From positions 1 to 28,998 of the IMG/VR virus record IMGVR_UViG_3300031884_000106: a DNA stretch of 28,998 nucleotides. One strand, written 5' to 3'. The stretch is from a virus. This document shows, piece after piece, positions 25,410 to 28,998 of the stretch (within the stretch, counting starts at the first letter, position 1; each line of letters opens with the position of its first letter). A program made the translations under genes and the position numbers. The notes beneath the pieces are model-generated. The model did not search any database, was not told the DNA's origin, and saw only the letters and a list, made by a program, of their open reading frames with translations.

Positions 25410-26534
25410 ATGGCTCGTCGTCAACCACTTATCGCTAATCGCAAACAGAAAGCTCCTCGCGTTTCTCGTTCGGAGCAGTACATCGTCAACTATAAGTATC
25501 TCGGCGACGAGCCCCTTTTCGATAAGGTTCCGTCAATTTCGGAATATTCTCAGGCTTTGACTTGGTACAATTATATGTGTACCAACGACGAAGCTCGCGG
25601 TTATCTTAAAGATTACCTTAAGAGCAAGTCGCGAACCGAGGAATTGAAGAAGCTTAATCGCGTATCTGATACTTGGGTTTCAACGACCGCTTGTTGGGTC
25701 GCGCGTATGATCACTCGTGGTTCTAAGATGCCAGAAACAGCGGGAACTTTCCTTGAAACTAAGATCAAGGAGATGCTTTCTCGCGCGAAGGTTGAAGAAC
25801 CTGTTGTTGAAACCGAAGTCAAGAAGCCTACGGTTAAAGAGCGTATTCAGGACAAAGCTTCTGACATTATCGGCGATATCGAGGAAATGATTGATTCTGA
25901 CGTTAAGTTTTCGCTTTACGATTGGATGAAGTCGAAATATATTCCCGCTGTTTACGCTTCTATGATTGTAGAGAAGTATACACCATGGCTCGACGAGTTG
26001 CTTGAGGCTCTCGAAGGCAACGATAATCAACTTAAAGAGGCTTATCGTTATCTTTCTAAGAAACAACTCAAGGAACGAGTTTTGTTCTTTAACTCGTTGA
26101 TCGAGGACGCCGAACGTTATGGCGCTGTGACTAAAAAGACGCGTAAACCACGTAAGCCTCGCGCTGTTTCGGTCGAGAAGAAGCTCAAGAACCTTAAGTA
26201 TCAAAAGGAAGATAAAGAGTTCAAGATCGCTTCGGTCAATCCAGAAAAGATTATTGGCGCTCAAGAACTTTGGACGTTCAACACCAAATATAAGACGTTG
26301 ACCGTACTAAGAGCTCTTGATCGCGGTGGTCTACAAATCAAGGGTACGAGCGTTTTGGGGTACGATGAAAACAACTCCGTAACCAAACGTACTGGTCGCA
26401 AGCCAGAAGAATACATTAAGAAGGTTTTGGAAGGTGGTAAGATCGTATTGCGTAAGCTTATGGATGAGTTGAAGAAAGAAGCTTCTTTGGCTTATCGTAT
26501 AAACGAAAATACTATTCTGCTAAAAATCACTTGA
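25410..26534 (+). CDS. Conserved protein of T4-like phages, unknown function
   Basis: A 374-residue basic protein from the ATG at 25410 (TTGGAGAACAG upstream). Parts such as YSQALTWYNYMCTNDEARGY, STTACWVARMITRGSKMPET, PAVYASMIVEKYTPWLDELL and the K/R-rich VTKKTRKPRKPRAV linker resemble proteins I remember from cyanophage-type T4 relatives with no assigned role. The C-terminal domain ELWTFNTKYKTLTVLRALDR and GTSVLGYDENNSVTKRTG may be a small beta domain. DNA binding is possible from composition. Its stop TGA is inside the -35 box of the tmRNA promoter. Confidence 0.78.
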   Translation: MARRQPLIANRKQKAPRVSRSEQYIVNYKYLGDEPLFDKVPSISEYSQALTWYNYMCTNDEARGYLKDYLKSKSRTEELKKLNRVSDTWVSTTACWVARMITRGSKMPETAGTFLETKIKEMLSRAKVEEPVVETEVKKPTVKERIQDKASDIIGDIEEMIDSDVKFSLYDWMKSKYIPAVYASMIVEKYTPWLDELLEALEGNDNQLKEAYRYLSKKQLKERVLFFNSLIEDAERYGAVTKKTRKPRKPRAVSVEKKLKNLKYQKEDKEFKIASVNPEKIIGAQELWTFNTKYKTLTVLRALDRGGLQIKGTSVLGYDENNSVTKRTGRKPEEYIKKVLEGGKIVLRKLMDELKKEASLAYRINENTILLKIT

Positions 26535-26564
26535 CCTTTTCAGCAGAATAGGGTAATATAAATA
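26512..26564 (+). promoter_or_regulatory. Stem-loop with overlapping early and late promoters for the RNA genes
   Basis: CTATTCTGCT (26512-26521) pairs perfectly with AGCAGAATAG (26542-26551). Early promoter TTGACC (26531-26536), 17 bp, TAATAT (26554-26559) lies partly in it. An exact late box TATAAATA follows at 26557-26564. Both would start just before the tmRNA acceptor piece. Confidence 0.7.
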
Positions 26565-26565
26565 T

Positions 26566-26848
26566 GTTGCTTGGTCGTTGAGGCGTAAAGAATAGATGCT
26601 TTGGACGTGGGTGCGAATCCCACCTGGTCCACCACAGATACACCGGGACCGACTCGAAAGAGACTCCTTAGAAGATGAGGGATTAGGTGTATCTTTGATG
26701 GGCCAGAATAGGTTCGACAAGGTATGTCAAGGTTACGAGTAGACTAAGTAAAAACGTTAAATGCAAACGATAACAATGCATCTGGTTTCGCCCTAGCGGC
26801 GTAACATGAGTCCGGCAGGAACTTGGAAACAGAATCCTGCCATCTTTT
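26566..26848 (+). ncRNA. ssrA: Permuted tmRNA (ssrA), acceptor piece first
   Basis: Transfer-messenger RNA that rescues stalled ribosomes and tags the unfinished protein. Acceptor piece: T arm GTGGG-TGCGAAT-CCCAC (26607-26623), 3' strand CTGGTCC (26624-26630) and ACCA to 26634. Coding piece: 5' strand GGGCCAG (26700-26706) pairs with CTGGTCC including the alanine identity pair G3-U70, then AATAGGTTCGAC. Tag reading frame from the resume codon GCA at 26763: ANDNNASGFALAA, stop TAA at 26802. The spacer between pieces is closed by AGATACACC/GGTGTATCT (26636-26644, 26686-26694), and a GGCAGGA/TCCTGCC stem ends the RNA. Outer ends are approximate. The permuted order is typical of Alphaproteobacteria. 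Confidence 0.93.
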
Positions 26849-26851
26849 CAT

Positions 26852-26928
26852 GGCTCCTTAGCTCAGCTGGACAGAGCACCGGATTTCTACTCCGGGCGTC
26901 GAGGGTTCGAATCCTTCAGGGGCCGCCA
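26852..26928 (+). tRNA. tRNA-Arg(UCU)
   Basis: A 77-nt cloverleaf: acceptor GGCTCCT/AGGGGCC, D arm GCTC...GAGC, anticodon stem CCGGA/TCCGG with loop TTTCTAC (anticodon TCT at 26886-26888), T loop TTCGAAT, and encoded CCA. It reads AGA/AGG, codons often rare in GC-rich hosts but used in this AT-richer phage. Confidence 0.93.
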
Positions 26929-26932
26929 TTTT

Positions 26933-27025
26933 GCTTCTGTAGTGTAACGGTCAGCACCCGGTCCTTATAAGTCCGTATCGCCAGATTAGCGAGGAGTCTT
27001 GGTTCGAATCCAAGCAGAAGCACCA
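26933..27025 (+). tRNA. tRNA with anticodon UAU and a long variable arm
   Basis: A 93-nt RNA: acceptor GCTTCTG/CAGAAGC, D arm GTG...CAC, T arm CTTGG-TTCGAAT-CCAAG, encoded CCA. The anticodon stem CGGTC/GTCCG has one T-T mismatch and the loop CTTATAA gives anticodon TAT (26966-26968, isoleucine AUA). The 22-nt variable region forms TCGC/GCGA (26978-26992), a class II feature normally seen in Leu, Ser and Tyr tRNAs. Identity is therefore uncertain; Leu(UAA) would break the U33 rule. Confidence 0.75.
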
Positions 27026-27046
27026 ATTTTTAAGGGTATGATATTA

Positions 27047-27274
27047 ATGGAAGCATTAGCGAATAGTAATTCTTTTATAGAAGATATAGAAAAGTTATGT
27101 CGAACTAAAAACATAGAATACATAGACGCTGTTGTGCTTTGGTGTGAAAAAAACAATCTCGAAGTTGAAACAGCAGCGTATTGGATACGTAAAGATCCAA
27201 CGATGAAATCAAAAATTCAAGCTGAAGCGGAAGTCCTTAACATACTTAAAAGATCGGCACGCCTTCCTATTTGA
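27047..27274 (+). CDS. 33: gp33-like late transcription co-activator
   Basis: A 75-residue protein; the ATG at 27047 has AAGGGT 9 bases upstream, better than the ATG at 27038. IEYIDAVVLWCEKNNLEVET (23-42) and IRKDPTMKSKIQAEAEVLN (47-64) resemble the core of T4 gp33 (YLEATTAFLEENSIPETQF, IEKIQSEA from memory) and the shorter gp33 of cyanophages. gp33 bridges RNA polymerase and the sliding clamp for late transcription. The position just before the 59-32 pair is as in T4-type phages. The late boxes in this window fit its presence. Confidence 0.68.
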   Translation: MEALANSNSFIEDIEKLCRTKNIEYIDAVVLWCEKNNLEVETAAYWIRKDPTMKSKIQAEAEVLNILKRSARLPI

Positions 27275-27304
27275 TAAATATAAGATGGAATCAAATAGGG
27301 AGAG
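27266..27304 (+). promoter_or_regulatory. Late promoter in the loop of an RBS-hiding hairpin (zinc peptidase)
   Basis: CCTATTTGAT (27266-27275) pairs perfectly over 10 bp with ATCAAATAGG (27290-27299), which runs into the ribosome site AGGGAGAG (27297-27304) of the ATG at 27309. GATAAATA (27273-27280), two bases from the T4 late box, overlaps the 5' arm, so a late transcript starting near 27286 would lack that arm. Confidence 0.65.
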
Positions 27305-27308
27305 TACC

Positions 27309-27785
27309 ATGTATCTCAGAACTATAGGGAAACCATCCAAAATACAATTAAAACTTTGCAAAGAAGCTGTGAAGTTTTATGGTAAATTTCTTTTAGGCGA
27401 AAATTTATATAATAAAGTATCAATAAAATTAAAATTTGACGAAACTATAATCAAATCTAAAGATTTTGCGTATTGTGGTTGGGACGATAATAATCACCGA
27501 TCTAGAGAATTTACGATAGTAATATCGCCTGTTCTTAATAGAAAACTTATGCTTAAGACCCTTGCTCACGAAATGGTTCACGTCAAACAATACGCGAAAG
27601 GCGAGCTTAAAGATTATCTAATATCAAACAAATCAAAATGGAAGGGCGAAGTATTCATTCATGATGAAGTAGAATACTGGTTTCAACCTTGGGAAATAGA
27701 AGCCCATGGTATGGAAATGGGATTATATTTAAAATTTGTTGAACATATGAGAGGAAAAAAAGATGAGCGTAAAAGCTTATGTTGA
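27309..27785 (+). CDS. SprT-like zinc metallopeptidase
   Basis: A 158-residue protein; start at ATG 27309 with GGGAGAG upstream (the in-frame ATG at 27285 is inside the hairpin loop). LAHEMVHVKQYAKGEL (85-100) is the zinc HExxH motif (His87, Glu88, His91); the downstream WFQPWEIEAHGMEMGLY (124-140) should give the third ligand. CGWDDNNHRSREFTIVIS fits SprT-like phage proteins known next to gp33/gp59 in T4-like genomes. Substrate unknown. Overlaps the next gene by 23 nt. Confidence 0.82.
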   Translation: MYLRTIGKPSKIQLKLCKEAVKFYGKFLLGENLYNKVSIKLKFDETIIKSKDFAYCGWDDNNHRSREFTIVISPVLNRKLMLKTLAHEMVHVKQYAKGELKDYLISNKSKWKGEVFIHDEVEYWFQPWEIEAHGMEMGLYLKFVEHMRGKKDERKSLC

Positions 27786-27990
27786 AACTGTAGTTGATGT
27801 TGTCCTTGATGATATCGCCGAAGAAGATTTGATTGATTATCTCGAGGATAAAGGATATGTGATCAAAGAAGGCGAATCCGTAAGCGAAATAGAAAATCTA
27901 TATTACGATTGGCTTTCTCTTCCACCAGATGCTTTTAATAAAGTTCTCAAGAAATTTTTCAGCGAACAATTAGACAAGATTGTTGTATGA
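27763..27990 (+). CDS. Small acidic protein, 75 residues
   Basis: ATG at 27763 within the end of the peptidase gene; GAGAGGAAAAAAAG upstream. Product starts MSVKAYVETVVDVVLDDIAE; helical and very acidic (EEDLIDYLEDKGYVIKEGES). Ends in the ATGA overlap with gp59. Not recognised; conserved position between gp33 and gp59 suggests a replication or transcription helper, or a DNA mimic (inference). Confidence 0.72.
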   Translation: MSVKAYVETVVDVVLDDIAEEDLIDYLEDKGYVIKEGESVSEIENLYYDWLSLPPDAFNKVLKKFFSEQLDKIVV

Positions 27991-28568
27991 CCACAGCAAT
28001 AGAAGCGTATAAAGAATATCTGGCTCTTAAAAATCATTTTACCAAAACATCCTATAATTATTTTAAGTACAATGGTAAGGCTAGAGTAAATCAATCAACG
28101 TTTGAAGCAAGAAAAGATAAACTGTTTTTTCAAAAGCTAGCGAAACATCCGGACGTAAAGAACTTTTTGGTCGCCAATTTTTCAATTAACGAGAAAACCT
28201 GGATCAAAGAATTAGCATATTCAGAAGAAGCTGAGAATAATTATAAGGACTGGCTGAAACGACAGCAGTCCTTATCTTACGTTTTCAAACAAGATTTGTC
28301 AAAATTAGACGACAATTTCAACGATAACTTTATTTGTCGTGATAATGAACATCCGATTTTATTAAAGAAATATCTAGGAAAAGAAATTTCCCTAGAAACT
28401 TTATGTTTGCTTTTAGATATCACTGGCGCTAAAAAGCATTGGGATACTAAAATGCAATACGATTTGGTTTGGGATAATCTACGAACCAGAGTGGAGAAAT
28501 ATACTCCTTTTATTAATGTTGATAAAGAAAAGATCAAAAAATTGATAGTTGACTTTTTCATTGAATAG
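27987..28568 (+). CDS. 59: gp59 helicase loader
   Basis: A 193-residue, all-helical protein that in T4 loads the gp41 helicase onto gp32-coated DNA. Matches to T4 gp59 from memory: AIEAYKEYLALKNHF (4-18) with T4 VYKLYLMIKQHM; the hallmark ARKDKLFFQKLAKHPD (41-56) with T4 KRRDKYFFQKLSEKYK; VANFSINEKTWIKELAYSEE with T4 VANQDAWIGDISDAD; YDLVWDNLRTRVEKYTPFIN with T4 DNLVWNNYSIKLKAYRKILN. Length is slightly under T4's 217. It lies directly before gene 32, as in T4. Confidence 0.9.
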   Translation: MTTAIEAYKEYLALKNHFTKTSYNYFKYNGKARVNQSTFEARKDKLFFQKLAKHPDVKNFLVANFSINEKTWIKELAYSEEAENNYKDWLKRQQSLSYVFKQDLSKLDDNFNDNFICRDNEHPILLKKYLGKEISLETLCLLLDITGAKKHWDTKMQYDLVWDNLRTRVEKYTPFINVDKEKIKKLIVDFFIE

Positions 28569-28648
28569 GTTATACTAAATAATGTTGGACGCTATACGTG
28601 GTCCAATGCAAAACATACATTGCTATACAAAACATACGGAGAATATAT
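28549..28648 (+). promoter_or_regulatory. Promoter and leader of gene 32
   Basis: TTGACT (28549-28554), 16 bp, TATACT (28571-28576) inside the end of gp59; a late-like CTAAATA follows (28575-28581). The leader contains TTGGAC/GTCCAA (28585-28590, 28601-28606) and two copies of CAAAACATAC (28609, 28628) before CGGAG and the ATG. T4 gene 32 is autoregulated through a leader pseudoknot followed by an unstructured A/U-rich stretch; this layout is similar. Confidence 0.6.
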
Positions 28649-28998
28649 ATGGTAGATTTTAAAAAACTTAAGTCGATGTCTGGTAAGAAGTCTCTCGAAG
28701 CACTTAACGCAGAACTTTCAAAGATTTCTGGTGGACAAGAAGGTAAAAAGGGCGATGATCGTTTGTGGTCGCCAACAGTAGATAAGGCTGGTAACGGTTA
28801 TGCCGTTATTCGTTTCCTTCCTCCTCCCGCTAATGAAGATGTTCCTTTTGTTCGTCTTTTCGATCACGGATTTCAAGGACCGGGCGGTTGGTACATCGAA
28901 AACTCACTAACCACAATTGGTAAGGATGATCCAGTTTCTGAGTATAATACCAAGCTTTGGAACAGCGGTATTGAAGCTAATAAGGAAATTGCTCGTAA
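28649..28998 (+). CDS. 32: gp32 single-stranded DNA-binding protein (3' part outside window)
   Basis: The first 116 residues of T4-type gp32, which coats single-stranded DNA in replication and recombination. DKAGNGYAVIRFLPPPANED (45-64) and VRLFDHGFQGPGGWYIENSL (68-87) match T4 ([32 protein letters not shown]). The N-terminus MVDFKKLKSMSGKKSLE carries the basic/Ser cooperativity region. Where T4 has the zinc cysteines CPVC, this protein has DPVS (94-97), so the zinc site is absent, as I recall from cyanophage gp32. CGGAG precedes the ATG. The frame is open at the right edge. Confidence 0.95.
   Translation, partial: MVDFKKLKSMSGKKSLEALNAELSKISGGQEGKKGDDRLWSPTVDKAGNGYAVIRFLPPPANEDVPFVRLFDHGFQGPGGWYIENSLTTIGKDDPVSEYNTKLWNSGIEANKEIAR

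Noticed and set aside
25680-26264. Leftward ORF of 194 residues
   Set aside because: Antisense to the conserved 374-residue gene and without start signals.
26520-26720. Leftward ORF of 66 residues across the tmRNA
   Set aside because: Its sequence is the complement of the tmRNA acceptor piece; the RNA evidence is stronger.

Overview
The window looks like part of the genome of a T4-type myovirus, most probably one infecting an alphaproteobacterium. The T4 core replication and transcription genes are recognisable from their own motifs: uvsX (cut by the left edge), DNA polymerase gp43 split into two ORFs, a gp33-like late-transcription co-activator, helicase loader gp59 and single-stranded DNA-binding protein gp32 (cut by the right edge). 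The alphaproteobacterial link rests on three things: a circularly permuted two-piece-type tmRNA gene, a DUF1127 protein, and sigma70-type promoters with strong TTGAC -35 boxes. No particular species or named phage is claimed.

Layout. Positions 1-12710 are read leftwards (minus): uvsX, a small T4-type protein, gp43B, an HNH endonuclease, gp43A, two overlapping peptidoglycan hydrolases, DUF1127, Hsp20, phage hypotheticals, a papain-like protease, an SPFH/Band-7 membrane protein, a DUF6745 pair, and many very small genes including a 40-residue ArfA-like ribosome-rescue protein. A divergent control region lies at about 12711-12896. Positions 12897-25361 are read rightwards and form an accessory region of small genes, many with their own copy of one early promoter: a PD-(D/E)XK-like protein, an AAA+ ATPase, a SWIM zinc-finger protein, two clusters of MY-start tetrapeptide-repeat proteins, a run of tiny membrane proteins, a HAD-like protein, an inactivated SGNH-type protein and a DUF932 protein. 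From 25410 the T4-like core resumes: a long conserved protein, the RNA cluster (permuted tmRNA, tRNA-Arg(UCU), an odd class II tRNA with anticodon UAU), gp33, a zinc peptidase, a small acidic protein, gp59 and gp32.

Regulation can be read from the sequence. About 28 promoters share the layout TTGNNT - 17 bp starting TTTAAAA - TATAAT - NNGTTATAAGGTTG; they serve as mobile early-promoter cassettes, and several carry the upstream gene's TGA stop inside the -35 box. T4-type late promoters (TATAAATA or close variants) also occur. At four genes (HNH endonuclease, M15 endolysin, papain-like protease, zinc peptidase) the late promoter is placed so that its transcript would lack the 5' arm of a hairpin that otherwise covers the ribosome-binding site or start codon. 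This is the logic known for T4 lysozyme gene e and phage homing endonucleases.

The most notable points are the combination of a phage tmRNA with an ArfA-like protein (two ribosome-rescue routes), the repeated late-promoter/hairpin switch, a 12-bp GACCNA repeat that is coding in one place and forms intergenic spacers in another, and a tiny gene made by fusing parts of two neighbours.
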